This document shows, piece by piece, positions 22,027-32,930 of a DNA stretch of 64,000 nt (the stretch's first letter is position 1; every line of letters begins with the position of its first letter). Below the pieces are notes generated by a model. That model was not told the origin of the DNA. It did no database searches and saw only the letters and a list, made by a program, of their open reading frames with translations. Source of the stretch: Girardia tigrina. Its lineage: Eukaryota; Platyhelminthes; Tricladida; Dugesiidae. A program made the translations under genes and the position numbers. The stretch lies in assembly GCA_001938485.1 (NCBI GenBank), contig MQRK01242767.1:3123-67122 (forward strand). Reading direction: 5' to 3'.

Positions 22027-22395
22027 TTGTTTCTAACTAATAAAATTTCTAATTGCTTCTCAAATAAATCTAAAACACAATTGGGTATGAAAGCAAATTT
22101 AGTTTACCAATATAAATGTCACAAGTGTGAATCCTTGTACATTGGAGAGACAAATCGTCACCTCCGTACTAGAATTGCAGAACATACCCAATCAAGTAGA
22201 AAAATCTCAATTTTGAACCACATAGTGAAATGTCATGGAACTCAATGGAGGGTATTTGATAATGATTTTCGGGTTTTGATTAGTAACTTTGATCACAATT
22301 ATGAAAAGACAATTACTGAAGCACTCTTTATAAAGTTTTGTAAACCTAGTCTAAATGTGCAAAGTGATTCGTCCAATCATATTAGAGTATTTTGA
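22027..22395 (+). CDS. Penelope-like GIY-YIG endonuclease
   Basis: Endonuclease part that nicks target DNA for reverse transcription. Visible: zinc-binding type CHKC before the catalytic segment SLYIGETNRHLRTRIAEH, with the Tyr-Ile-Gly of GIY-YIG, the Arg residues and the His; then ILNHIVKCHG and the acidic end TITEALFIKFCKPSLN, giving the Glu of the fold. In active elements RT and endonuclease form one protein; here the endonuclease frame is separate from the RT frame, so the copy is probably broken. Distal neighbour is the hammerhead tail. Confidence 0.8.
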   Translation: MFLTNKISNCFSNKSKTQLGMKANLVYQYKCHKCESLYIGETNRHLRTRIAEHTQSSRKISILNHIVKCHGTQWRVFDNDFRVLISNFDHNYEKTITEALFIKFCKPSLNVQSDSSNHIRVF

Positions 22396-22458
22396 CGTAA
22401 CACACTGTGACATAATGACCATCTTTCTATATAAACAATAACTTTCTAATTAAATACA

Positions 22459-22496
22459 GAACTGAAGATGCCACAAAAGTGGCGAAACATGTTTTC
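22459..22496 (+). ncRNA. Small hammerhead ribozyme motif
   Basis: GAA (22459-22461), CTGAAGA (22462-22468), extra T, GCCAC-AAAA-GTGGC, GAAA (22484-22487), ACATGT palindrome (22487-22492), T, TTC. Stem I GAA/TTC, stem II five perfect pairs. Fits the CTGANGA core with N = A. Expected cleavage after 22493. Confidence 0.8.
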
Positions 22497-22569
22497 CAAT
22501 AAAAATTTAAAATTAAAATGGTGTTATTTTTGTTTAATGACGAAATTACCATTTGATTTAAAGAAATTA

Positions 22570-22950
22570 AATTTAATTATAAGTTAAGTTTTACAAATTA
22601 AATTGCAAAAAAAATTTAATAGATGATTTTTTGCGAAATGATTGAATTAACAAGAAATTTGTTTATATATTTGTAATATTGTCATTAATAAAGTTTTGTG
22701 ATAAATATGACTTCTGAAATTTCGGATAATGAAAATGGCATATACGATTCTTCCAATTATAAATCCTTCAAAGATCACAATTGTTAAGTTCATACATAGT
22801 AAACCCAAAATTAGTTGTCCCTAATTTTGTAAGCTTAGCAAAGTAATGAGTAAATGATAACATGATGATTTTGCTGAAACTTTATGAAAATTTTATTAAG
22901 ATGAGTTTGATTTATCTTATCATTATAGTAATCTTACTACTCTATAATAA
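22570..22950 (+). mobile_element. Gypsy-family leader and gag start stub
   Basis: AT-rich LTR-like end and a gag-type start near 22707 (TSEISDNENGIY), echoing the stub near 7190. It ends before the target duplication of the next element; a broken fragment. Confidence 0.4.
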
Positions 22951-22961
22951 ATAAAGAATAC

Positions 22962-23088
22962 AGTTATGTTTTTGGTTTCTTTAAAATCCATTTTCAAAGT
23001 CAAATCAAAGCTATATTTTAAACCGCGTACAAAAACTATTTATTATTTAAACAAACAATATTTAGTAATTAATCAATCACACATAACT
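22962..23088 (-). repeat. 3' LTR of the 22962-26632 Gypsy element
   Basis: 127 bp, matches 26506-26632 with about five differences; ends AGTTATG/CATAACT in inverse. Confidence 0.9.
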
Positions 23089-24270
23089 CTCCCCCTCTTC
23101 AAGAACCCGGCCAGCGTTTGAGCCATTCAATGTGCTTCTTTTCACCCCATTTGAAAATTGAATTTCAATCTGATGTGGTGAAATGATCATGAGGATCTTG
23201 TACGGTCCTTCGTATTGGAAATCGTTCTTCTTTCTCTTTGCAGGATCCACCCGGACGAGTACCATCTCTCCCTCTCTGAAATATCTCTTCCCTCGACTTT
23301 CTTTTTGGTACATCATCATTTTCTCAGCTGCAGCATCTGCATTGTCTCGAACCTCTTCATTGATCTGATCCTTGTCGTAACGTTTCGTTCCAGACACCGA
23401 ATGGATGTTTATTTTCCGGCCGTAAACGATTTCGAAAGGTGAGAATTTAGTCGAATCTTGCACAGTTGCATTGATACTGAATTCAATCCGAGGCAACAAT
23501 TCATCCCAATTTTTCTTTGTACATTTACCTTTCAATGACGTTGCGATCATATTTCTTACTGTTCTTATCACTCGTTCCGCTAAACCATTCGACTGATGTT
23601 GATATGGTGAGCTAAATTCTTGTTTGATCTGTAATTGTTCCAAGCTCTGGCTCATAAATGCACTCTGAAATTGTCTACCCCGGTCTGTTAGAATACTAAA
23701 TGGCTTGCCGAATTTATAGATCCAATTGTGCAAAATACATTTAAACATAGTGCGCTCATCTTGCTTCGAAACCGCGTTCAAACTGACTAACTTACTAAAT
23801 CGGTCTATAATGACTACCAAATATTTTTTTGTTGAAACTTTGTCCATGTGGGCAACATCTATCACTATCTGATCTAAAAAGTTTTGGCTCTTCCGAGGGC
23901 ATAGAATGTCTTTCGTTCTGGATTGATCAATTTTTCGCTTTGCACAAACGTAACACTGATTGATACATTCCTTTATGCACTCATATATGGCGTGCCAATG
24001 AAAATTGTCCTGTAAATACTTGAATATTTTCTTAATTCCCAGATGACAAAGATCGATGTGAACACCTCTAACGAATTCTTGTGCATAATTCTCTGGAATG
24101 ATCGTTAGTAGACCATTATTTTGTTCAACCATGACGAGACGGTCTATTAATTTGTACAGATAGCTTCCTTTGAAAACGTCAGAAAATTTTCTATTTCTAT
24201 CTGCAGATACTTCCATTGCTTCCATGATGACTGCATCACTGCGTTGTTTGTTTTCTAAAATCCCCATCAT
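23077..24270 (-). pseudogene. Integrase region of the Gypsy element
   Basis: 397-codon frame. An HHCC zinc finger is suggested by HLGIKKIFKYL...CINQCYVCAKRK; the catalytic core carries VVIIDRFSKLV, ILTDRGRQFQS and SPYQHQSNGLAERVIRT, the DDE order of retroviral-type integrases; the C-terminal part (FREGEMVLVRVDPAKRKKN) is a DNA-binding tail. The frame ends inside the 3' LTR. As part of a fossil it is described here only as a component. Confidence 0.85.
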
Positions 24271-24317
24271 GTTATTTATTCCATAAAGAGAATTCAGGTA
24301 TTTGATTTTTGAATTTT

Positions 24318-24587
24318 TTATTTGACTTCGATATGACTAGTTTCACATTGTGAGCAAAGTTTCTGCTTAATACGAGACAAGCCATATGCATTATTGTGTT
24401 CTTCACCTTTCCTGTATTGAAGAGTGAAGTCATATTCAGACAGATTTGCCAGCCATGTTTGAAATTGTGGGCTTATCGGTGTCTTCGTGGTGTTCATGAA
24501 GACCAAAGGCTTGTGGTCTGTGCGGGTAATGAACCGTTTCCCGTATAAATATTGATTAAAATGTAAGACGTATTCATGAAGAGCCAA
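24318..24587 (-). pseudogene. RNase H region of the Gypsy element
   Basis: Reads FITRTDHKPLVFMNTTKTPI and LSEYDFTLQYRKGEEHN, the RNase H C-terminal blocks of Ty3/Gypsy pol. Lies between the RT remains and the integrase. Confidence 0.8.
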
Positions 24588-24886
24588 ACTCTGACAAACA
24601 ATCCAACAGTAAATGAGTATCGGGCATCGGAAACGAAATCTTGTCTTTCACAGCATTTAACATACGACAGTCGACGCACATTCTTATGGAGCCATCTTTC
24701 TTACCCACGATTACCAGCGGTGAGTTCCATGGACTTTTGTATGGCCGAATAATGTTCGACTACCATAAATTATGTATCATTTCATCAATCTTACTCTCCA
24801 AATGCATCGGTTGTCGGCGGTGATGTTGGCTTATTGATACATTTCTTGTCACAATGTGATGTTGGATCTTCCGAGTATGTCCCAAA

Positions 24887-25384
24887 TCAAACTTTGAAGC
24901 CATGATATATATTTCCAAATTCACAGATAAGCTGTTGAAGAGCTTTCTGTTTGTGATTCTTGTACTGTTCCAGTGCTAAACTTGTCCGCTCCTCATCAGT
25001 ATGAGTATTCTTCAATAAATCTGCGTCAATATTATTAACTTCTAATAGTTGTACTCCAAACATCTGCATAGTGTCAATACCGCCAATGAATGGTGGATAT
25101 ATCTTTTTCACAACGACCACCTTGATTTTCCTCAACTTTTTGTTCCAACGAATATCTAATAAAACAACACCCATGGGCATTTCTGTACCGGTCGAAAACA
25201 CACCGCTTAATCGAACTTCTGATTCTGAAAGTCTCGGTTCTCCAATCTTCCACCAATAATCTTCATTTATCACCGTAACCGATGCTCCTGAATCCCACAA
25301 CATCTCTAAACAAACACCTTCCACCTCTACCATACTCCCCATTCTCCCATCAGTTGACTTCCGCATCTCGTCCCGCTTTTCCAC
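24887..25384 (-). pseudogene. Aspartic protease region of the Gypsy element
   Basis: Contains LWDSGASVTVINEDYW, a retropepsin-type active-site block with Asp-Ser-Gly in place of Asp-Thr-Gly, and a later FIGGIDTMQMFGVQLL block. It differs from the LLDTGARVNVIK type in the other elements here, marking a second Gypsy family. Confidence 0.8.
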
Positions 25385-25479
25385 ATTCCGATTTTGCTAT
25401 CATCATTTATTCCAATCCCATTGACGAAATGTAAGCAACGGGATCGCTCCGGTTTTTTCCGGTTCAACATCATGTAAAA

Positions 25480-26565
25480 TTAATTCATCCCCGTGTCGTA
25501 AATTTCATCATAAACACATAAAATCGTCCGTGGCCTCTGATAACTGCTGTTCTGCAAAAGACTACATTCCTTAAAACAATGACCAGATTTACCGCATATT
25601 AAATATTTATCCTTCAATTGGCATTGAAAACGTCTGTGATCATTTTCCCTGCAACAAAAGTACTGACCCGGTTTCAGTCGCTCCTCATGCAGTGGGGGTA
25701 GTCCCCGTATTCTATTATAGAATCTTCGAGCTATATGTTTCAGAGAAACCGAAGGCGGCTGTCTCACCGGCGTTTGTCGGAATTCAGAAATGACCGATTG
25801 TATATGACTAATCCGGTTGGAAAAGTCCCAATCTATGAATCTCTCATCCGTTGATCTTCTGAGACCAAAATTAGACTGCTGAAATTGCTTTGTTGGTTGG
25901 TATTTCACAGCTTGAGCATAATTTTGGGATTCTTCTGCTTGATATTTGTCTTATTATTAAAAGCGCTTACTTCCATTTTCTCATCTTCCGAGATCTCTCG
26001 GTTCTCGTAGACTTTCGCCAGTGTCCTCATATCTTCTCTCTTCATTTCCGGTTTCAGAGCCAGTGAATCCCTCAGACCGGTACTGAGTCTAAAACACTGT
26101 TAATTAGTTTCTTTACCCGAATTTCAAACGTGGCAAATCTCTCTTTTGGCTCTTGCTTAACATTCGCCAGTTCCATGAAAATATCTAAGATTGACTTCTT
26201 CATCATAAATGTGTCACGAAACCATTCTCGAGCTTCCACCTGAGTCATTTCATCCATTTTTGGATCCTTCCATAATTCCCCAGCTTCTTCAGACAATAAT
26301 AAATCAAATGCACTCACCAAAGGCAAGTCATTTAATGATATTCCTCGATATCCTTTAGCCATTTTTCCGCTTCTTGCGAATCTCTACCGTCAAACTTACG
26401 GACATTGAAATTGAGAATTTCTTGAGTCTTCTTCGGCAGCGACGCAAGCAAAATATTTCTTTGTTGGCTTCTCGTAATTGCGTTGATATTTTCGGCGTGG
26501 TCACCAGTTACGTTTTTGGTTTCTTTAAAATCCATTTTCAAAGTCAAATCAAAACTATATTTCAA
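25480..26565 (-). pseudogene. Gag region of the Gypsy element
   Basis: Capsid-type sequence (LPKKTQEILNFNVRKFDGRD, MTQVEAREWFRDTFMMKKSI) followed by a zinc-knuckle segment (CQLKDKYLICGKSGHCFKEC). The gag-type start MDFKETKNVT lies inside the 5' LTR. Confidence 0.75.
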
Positions 26566-26632
26566 ACCGCGTACAAAAACTATATATTATTTAAACAAAC
26601 AATATTTAATAATTAATCAATCACACATAACT
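26506..26632 (-). repeat. 5' LTR of the 22962-26632 Gypsy element
   Basis: 127 bp, direct match of 22962-23088; flanked outside by AATAC. TGG, a usual primer-binding-site start, spans the LTR edge. Confidence 0.9.
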
Positions 26633-26639
26633 AATACAG

Positions 26640-27190
26640 TAATAAATATTCTTTACCAGAACTTATATCAGGTGAACAATATTTATCACTACATATTTTT
26701 TAATAAAAAATGTTAAATATATTTTATACAAATCTAATTACAATAATTAAACAAAATTATTTAAAAGATTAGCAAACTATTAACAGAGAAGAGGAAATCA
26801 ACAAGATTAATCCAATATTGGATAAAGATATCTGATGAGGAAGAATAAGAATAAGTATAACTTACAAGATTGACAAAATCGTTACTCTTAAACAATTATA
26901 TCTTATAATCTAGGAGAGTATTTTTAATATTTTTCGATTATCATATAGAGTGAATTTAGAAACACTCTGTTGGGAAAATTTTTTTTTCGCATTTTTTCCC
27001 AAATTTGAGCTAAATGCTCTTCAATTGTATAATTTGGCATATTTCCCTGTAATTCATATTCTTTGGGCATTGACAACTTATTAATTTCTTCGTTAAAAAG
27101 ATTTTCTTGGATCCATTCGACTCATTCAACTCCAGCATTATCTTCAATTATTGCAAGTACTTCATAATCATTTTTGTGATGTAACAAATT
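26640..27190. other. Unassigned region
   Basis: AT-rich; 27000-27150 is open on the minus strand (NLFNEEINKLSMPKEYELQG, then HLAQIWEKMRKKNFPNRVF) with no recognised domain. Confidence 0.3.
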
Positions 27191-27194
27191 TTTA

Positions 27195-27292
27195 GACTCC
27201 TGTCCCCCTTTTTCACAAAGTGTCACACTTTCACAGACCCCCAACTACCCCCCTATGCGTTATGTATTTTACGAACGAGCCCTAATATATTA
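27195..27292 (-). mobile_element. DNA-transposon terminus-like fragment
   Basis: Reverse reading starts GGGCTCGTTCGTAAAATAC and continues through AACGCATAGGGGGGT and a GTGTGACACTTTGTG segment. This resembles widespread arthropod MITE-like termini that begin GGGCCGTTCATAAAT. No partner end was found. Confidence 0.35.
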
Positions 27293-27339
27293 ATATATAA
27301 ACTACAAAAAAGTTAATTCAGTAATTCTTCATCAATAAT

Positions 27340-27860
27340 TCTTCCTTTCACTTTTTCCAGTCGATTTTAACTAAAGAAACTTTTTTTTCACCAAAAAAGC
27401 AGATCATACCATCAAACTGCTACCCCCAAACTGTTGGCTTTATACATTTTCCGAGGCAGGAAATTTACCGTTTAGTCTAAATATTTTTATTTCCAAAAAA
27501 ATAGGAAAATCGACAGCATGTAATCGATGTGTGACAGTGGTATTGAAGATCGGCTTCGATAGTGTTTGATTAATCTCAGCTGAAATATTTGGTATTGTAC
27601 TGATCCTGGATTGCTTATTTAACACTTTTATATGTCTATCATCCCTTTTTGTTGTCCTTTTGTGTTGGTACAAGCAATTCTTGTCGAAAAACGATTTGGT
27701 TTCAAAGAATCTTTCCTAGTTTGTTCGGACTTTTTTTCTTTGAAAATCTAAGTTTTTGTGCGATTTGTAACTGCAAATGGCCAATTTTATTGAAAATTTA
27801 CTAATTAAGCACGTTTTCCCTTCGTTATTTGCTTTGATCTTGCCATTTTCAAAACTTTGG
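27340..27860 (-). pseudogene. Tc1-like transposase N-terminal remnant
   Basis: Starts MARSKQITKGKRA near 27856-27818. Then follows the paired-like helix-turn-helix block TKRDDRHIKVLNKQSRIS and THRLHAVDFPIF (within 27440-27673), matching Tc1 N-terminal domains. Catalytic blocks are absent and frames shift; non-functional. Confidence 0.5.
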
Positions 27861-28085
27861 ACACAATTTTGAAGCAGCAATGCTGATAAGAATCTTCTCC
27901 AATGTTACATCGTAATGTAAGTATCAAAATGTCAATATTTAAAATTTTTTAAGAGAAAATTGACCGTTAAATACCATCGAGATCCTTTGAACACTTTAAA
28001 AAGTATAAATTTGTCAAGTTAAAACTGATTGAAGTTCAAAAAAGTACTTGAAGTAATTCAAAGTCCCAAATTTTAATATTAATAA

Positions 28086-28530
28086 TGTGTTGAATATTTG
28101 GAATGTTGATGTTTTGTGTGTTGTTTGAAACTGTAAATGTTGTGTGTTGATTTGGAAGTGTGTCTCCTACTCAGACAGCTGATTAATGTTCTAATTCTAT
28201 AATCTGAAACTAATTTATTCCAATTTATATTCGAATTTTTAATTTATTATTATTGTACATTTTAAATGAATTTATCACTTTTATTTCTTCATAATTTGTA
28301 AATAATTAAATCAAATTAATATTTTAAAACGATATTGAAAAATAATTTTATTGTAACTAATAACATTTGTAGTAAGTATTTTAAATAAAATTTATATTTT
28401 CAAATTAGTTCAGATTTTGGGGTGAAAAGTATGAAACACTGAATGATTAATATGAACGAAAGAACTACTACGAATAGTCAGAAAGATGATCCCAATTTTT
28501 ATTCTAATAAATGTTGTAACAAAATATATG
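28086..28530 (+). mobile_element. Gypsy LTR plus gag-start stub
   Basis: LTR starting TGTGTTGAATATTTGG with the family body (GTTGTGTGTTGATTTGGAA, CTCCTACTCAGA), then a leader and a gag-type start MNERTTTNSQKDDPN near 28450. No pol follows. Broken. Confidence 0.55.
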
Positions 28531-29440
28531 AGTTCTCTTCGAAATTATTTTTTTCAATATTTTAAGTCATTATATTTTGACACTGTGAGATGTATTTGTG
28601 ACGTCAATATTGGAATTCATTTTACTCAAATTATATCTTTATTAAATAAAACAACTTTCAAACAAATTTACCAACTTTTTTTCTAATTAATAATTAATTA
28701 GCTGATCTCTATTTTCAAATAATTTTTCAAATATTTATAATTTTAATTAAGTCTAAACAACATTCAACTTTTTTACATTTTTAAGCAAAAATATTTAATG
28801 CTTAAATATTTTTTTATTTTAACCTTTTTATCCTGTTTTTATAATTTTTTTTTCAACTGAAATCTTATATGCTGTTTTTTAATTTTGCGTTGTGTTTTTT
28901 AATATTTTATTATTTTAGAAATTTTGAAAATACGTTATATTTAATATTCAATCTTGTATTTTTTTAAATATTTAATCTTTTAATCATATCATTAAATTAA
29001 TTCAAAATTAGAAAATATATTTTTAAAAAAATATTATTAAAATATTTTTTAATAAAGAATGTTTTTTTTAAATTCAAATTAATTTTTAAAATTTTCAATT
29101 TGATTTTAAATCAAAATAATCTTTAAAACTATTTAAATTTTGATCAGGGCACCAAAAATTAATTACCTCCTCATAGACCCAATAAATAAATGAGAAATAA
29201 AAGACAACACTCAAAAGTCATTAATAAAATTTCGTTTCATAAAACTATTTGAGAATGATAATCGAAGTGAAAAATACAAAAAGATGATTTTTCCAAGTGA
29301 GTCTAAACTTTTGCAGGTTGTTCTTGCATTTGTAACGTTTAAATATGATTTCCCTATTTAAGTTTCGCAGCTTTAATTGGAACTTTTCGTTATTCTTTTC
29401 TTTTATAAACAACTATTGTAAATAAAATAAACATGAAGAC
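28530..29440. other. AT-rich spacer
   Basis: Nearly pure A/T to about 29120, then unassigned sequence. No feature supported. Confidence 0.55.
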
Positions 29441-29449
29441 ATTGAAAAT

Positions 29450-29654
29450 ATTTATAAATAAATAAAAGAGGAATATTGATTAATATTCTCTTTTATCTGT
29501 TACTTAGAGGCACTTCAAATTGGAGTCGCTTACCGCAGATATTTCCAGTGATTAATGGCGCTGTGGTCTCCCGGGAATTAGCGATATTTGTAAAAATAAA
29601 CTACGTAAGACGTATCCGGCAGCGACAGCGAACGAGCCAGCGATGCTAACATCC
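29450..29654 (+). other. Exon-like open frame without ATG
   Basis: Open for about 68 codons: NWSRLPQIFPVINGAVVSRE, then LAIFVKINYVRRIRQRQR before a stop. The GC-richer core 29520-29650 stands out from the AT-rich flanks. On the minus strand a donor CTGCG|GTAAGC is also present, so the coding strand is uncertain. Possible host exon; family not recognised. Confidence 0.25.
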
Positions 29655-29659
29655 TTAAT

Positions 29660-29851
29660 TTAATTATTTTTGATTGATGAAAATTTCAAATTATCTGATT
29701 TGAAATGGCAATAATCGTTTGGATAATTTGCTTGGGATGACTGTTGAATTTGAATGAGCTTATTATTGAGATTCGAAAGAAGTTCTAAATTCCGCTTTAC
29801 TGCAGCATTCGTATATCGTACAATTTCGTCAAAGGACTCAAACTCTAACAA
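29660..29851 (-). CDS. Unrecognised 63-codon frame
   Basis: Reads FDEIVRYTNAAVKRNLELLS, then NLNNKLIQIQQSSQ, a probable amphipathic helix. No domain recognised. Adjacent to the exon-like island at 29450-29654 but on the other strand. Could be chance. Confidence 0.2.
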   Translation of the reverse strand: MLEFESFDEIVRYTNAAVKRNLELLSNLNNKLIQIQQSSQANYPNDYCHFKSDNLKFSSIKNN

Positions 29852-30072
29852 CGATTATTTACAAATAATTAATGTTTTTATCAATGGCAACTGACAACTC
29901 ATCCTAAATAATTCTTTATTCATTATACTAATTGTATAATCTCAATGAGGAGTTATTTAAAATTTTAACAAAATTAAATAATTCTTTAAAATGTAAACAT
30001 TATTATTAGTTAATATTAAATTATTATTTAATTATTTTTAAATTATTATTTATTATTATTATTAATTATTAT

Positions 30073-30530
30073 TGTGAAGGGAAATTCGTAAAGATGTAAG
30101 TTTGTTGTTCGTATGCTGTTTACATTTGTGACTCTCCTACTCAGATTGGATTGATATGTTATTTGATTAATTATTTGAATCTAATGAGATAAATTTAATA
30201 TTAAATATTAATTAATTAAAAGCTTTCGAATTTAAAATTTAATTAATACTTTAGGGTAAATAATTTAACTTATTAAATTTAATATAATTAAAAAAGCTAA
30301 TTTTCATTTTAAAAGTTACTTAATGCATTTTTACCCAAAAATATTTTAAGAAATTTAAAATTATTAATTGAATAATCTCATTCATTAATCGAAGATTTGA
30401 ATATACAAAAAGTATATCAATCAAAGAAAGAGGCTTACTGAAGATGGTCTTGCTGAAAATAGTTGTAAAGAATATGTTTGTGTTGTTAACAAATGTTTTC
30501 CCTCAAATTGTGACGTACCTAATAATTATT
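30073..30530 (+). mobile_element. Divergent Gypsy LTR plus gag-start stub
   Basis: Starts TGTGAAGGGAAATTCG; the body has the shared TGACTCTCCTACTCAGATTG block. A Cys-rich gag-type start follows near 30440-30520. Older than the other stubs; broken. Confidence 0.45.
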
Positions 30531-30670
30531 AGGTATAATATTTTAAAATTATCTAAATAATTTTATAAAATAATTAGTATACACTCCATCTTGTCCTCAA
30601 AGTACACATACAAAATGTCTGAGCTCAGGGAAATTAAGAGTTACATCGAATCTGAATGCCTGCATACATT

Positions 30671-30883
30671 TTACATTCTTCGGGACCGTTGTTTGTTTGA
30701 TTGCATCTTCTCAGGTTTAGGTTCGTAATTCTCATTCTCATCTTTCTCGACACGTTCAAGGTTTCGAATTCTCTCTGAATCTGTTGTTTCATTCCCGCTG
30801 TTCTCTAATTGTAATTCTACTGTCATCATCAGATTTCCCTGGCACACTTGGTTGATTTGATAATGTGTTCTGTTGATCTTCAT
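30671..30883 (-). other. Charged 70-codon frame, unrecognised
   Basis: Reads VELQLENSGNETTDSERIRN, then LERVEKDENENYEPKPEKMQ. The ELQLE start recalls the integrase tail of the Gypsy family here, so a pol end is possible, but the match is short. Confidence 0.25.
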
Positions 30884-31075
30884 TTAATGAGATAAAGACA
30901 TATAGATCACAGTCCAGTACCTAGTCATTCAGATTTATTGTGGCGTGGGCTTTACAATACATCATCTTCGATTCTTAGCTTTGGATTTACTACTGTTTAC
31001 AGAAAATATTTTTGGCCGCAGAAATCTTATCTTTTGAATAAAAATATTTAATATTGGGATCCTGACGTCTGAGTT

Positions 31076-31264
31076 TTGCGTCACATTGAACTAGGTAACC
31101 ATTTCACCCACTTTTATGTCGATCCGAGCGACCATCATTTTAATCTTATGGGGAATACGTACCACATTACCGTTTCCGCTGGGACGCTTATTGCATCGCA
31201 GGACGTTCTTTACGCATGCAATCTGTACTGCAATTGTACAGAATCAAATCCCCCGACGGTCTGA
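31076..31264 (+). other. Unrecognised GC-richer frame
   Basis: 62 codons, MRHIELGNHFTHFYVDPSDH to NCTESNPPTV, in a GC-richer block (31050-31270). No domain recognised. Possible exon or fragment of an unknown element. Confidence 0.25.
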
Positions 31265-31269
31265 GTTCG

Positions 31270-32300
31270 TTTAATGTCTCTCAAGGCAGAGCATATATTG
31301 TGTTAATAACAAATTACTAGTTGCAAAAGAATTTTATTTGAATCAGATATTTACACTATTTACTTATTAAAACAAATTTATGTTAATTCACAATTATTAA
31401 AATAATTATTCCACAATTACTAAATATTCCACGTATATCAAACTCGTATTTTGAAGCTATTAAATACCCGGCCCATAGAACTTTGTCTGATAGGAATTTT
31501 GCTGTTCCCTATGCGTAAAGTCAGTCGCCAACAACTGCCACGTACTCAACCCACTGAGCTCTACTTTATTCCAAATGTCCGTTTGTTTTATAGACAAATT
31601 TGCGCTTGATTATTATTAAAACGTAGAGAAATTGAATTAATTTAAATTTATTAATAAATTTTTTAACATTAAGATTAAAAAGATGCTGAAACAGAGATAA
31701 ATATATTTGAGCTTTGAAGAAGTCAGGGGGAGAGGACAACGCTCTTCCGAAATAAATTAACTAAGATATTTTGCTAACATAAAAATAAAATAAATGATAA
31801 AATAAATATTTTGCTGAACCGTGTCCCCGGATATCGAGATTATGTGAGAGATAAGGGATAATGAGAAATAAATGAAACGTTCTCATTTCAAAAGACAAAA
31901 TGAGATTACGTTTGAAACAGAAAATAGAAAAGCAAATAAATGTTTTAAAATCAAAATAAAATTGTTAGTTTTATTTCGTTGATTTCCTTATGTAGCTGCA
32001 AATAATGAGACCCCTTATCAGCAATTTAGAAGGGAAAAATCTCGTTGTTGTCTTTTGTATTCACTGAATTACTCTCTCTACAAAATAGATGAATTCTGAG
32101 GAAGGTCTTTTGTTATTTGTAGATGCTTATCGGATGAGTCGATCAGGCTCGTGGGCCATCAGGACGCTGAGTCGACTCTTACCTTAGATCATGCCTCAAA
32201 TACCCAGACATTATTATGTTCCTACATGACCGACCTAGTGTCACTATTATCAAATGAGAACAATGAAATAATTTTGTTTTATTTATTTTTTGATTTGTAA
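31270..32300. other. Unassigned region with short GC-richer patches
   Basis: Contains a tRNA A-box-like string on the minus strand (TAGAGCTCAGTGGGTT, near 31550-31565) without a B box, so not a tRNA gene. A 32-codon frame (MNSEEGLLLFVDAYRMSRSG..., 32089-32187) is short and unsupported. Nothing else seen. Confidence 0.3.
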
Positions 32301-32329
32301 TATTATGTAATTTATGAAAAATTAAGTAG

Positions 32330-32366
32330 TTGAACATGTTTCAATTTTTTCATACATCATCAGCAA
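32330..32366 (-). ncRNA. Hammerhead-like motif with weak stem II
   Basis: Minus strand: TTG, CTGATGA, T, poorly paired stem II, GAAA, ACATGT palindrome, T, CAA. Stem I TTG/CAA pairs fully. Marks a decayed Penelope-like tail. Confidence 0.5.
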
Positions 32367-32554
32367 ATATAATTTGCACAATATTTCAATGTTAATTTAA
32401 GTCCCAATTATTTTATAAAATAAATAAAAATTTTGTAATTAATATGAGGGGTTAATTTTAATTTTTTATCTCGCCTGAATAGTTTATTATTTTTTAATTT
32501 AAAGGGTAAAATATTTTTATATTAATTTGCTTGTTAAATATTTTTAAAAATTAA

Positions 32555-32604
32555 NNNNNNNNNNNNNNNNNNNNNNNNNNNNNNNNNNNNNNNNNNNNNN
32601 NNNN
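32555..32604. other. Assembly gap (50 N)
   Basis: Run of N in AT-rich sequence; round length suggests unknown true size. Confidence 0.95.
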
Positions 32605-32930
32605 AAAAATATCTTAGAATTAAAAATGTCAAGAAAACAAAAATATTAAATATTTATTTTTAAGCAATTTTAAATATTGATTTTGAAAATAGTTTAAATA
32701 ATTTTTGAAATAAATTTTCGAAATAAATTTTCGAAATAAATTTTAAGGATTTTGAAAATTAAATCGAAAAGAATTTAATAGATTAATTTGGGTCGAGATA
32801 ATTAAATTAAATTAACAGGAAAATTTGTTTTAGAAATGTGAATTGTTATAGAAATAAAATTTTGGTGTTTGAAAAAATGAATTCGGATATAGACGTTGCA
32901 ACCACTTCTCACAATTAATATTAATACAAT
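32605..32930 (+). mobile_element. Gypsy-family leader and gag-start stub
   Basis: AT-rich LTR-like end and a gag-type start near 32878 (MNSDIDVATTSHN). Truncated soon after. Broken. Confidence 0.35.

Larger units (their letters stand above)
20004..22538 (+). mobile_element. Penelope-like retroelement with inverted terminal arms
   Basis: A 5'-truncated copy encoding RT (20801-21916) and GIY-YIG endonuclease (22027-22395). It is preceded by an inverted copy of its own 3' third. Arms: 20004-20800 (inverted) and 21741-22538, about 797 bp each and nearly identical. The RT frame begins exactly at the junction (20801). Tail-to-tail or inverted partial copies are a known Penelope-like structure. Each arm ends in a hammerhead motif. 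A 158-base gap lies inside the RT. No introns seen. Confidence 0.85.
22962..26632 (-). mobile_element. Ty3/Gypsy element with both LTRs and target duplication
   Basis: Two direct 127-bp LTRs (26506-26632 is the 5' LTR, 22962-23088 the 3'), each opening AGTTATGTGTG and closing CATAACT (5' copy CGTAACT). The 5-bp duplication AATAC lies at 22957-22961 and 26633-26637. A purine-rich tract precedes the 3' LTR. Parts on the minus strand: gag capsid (26565-26072), zinc-knuckle region (25908-25480), protease (25384-24887), remains of RT (24823-24600), RNase H (24587-24318) and integrase (24270-23077). The internal region, about 3.4 kb, is short for the family. The LTRs differ at about 5 of 127 sites, so it is one of the younger elements here. 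Broken, several breaks. Confidence 0.9.

Noticed and set aside
31440-31570. tRNA gene or tRNA-derived SINE on the minus strand
   Set aside because: Only an A-box-like string; no B box, cloverleaf or SINE tail.
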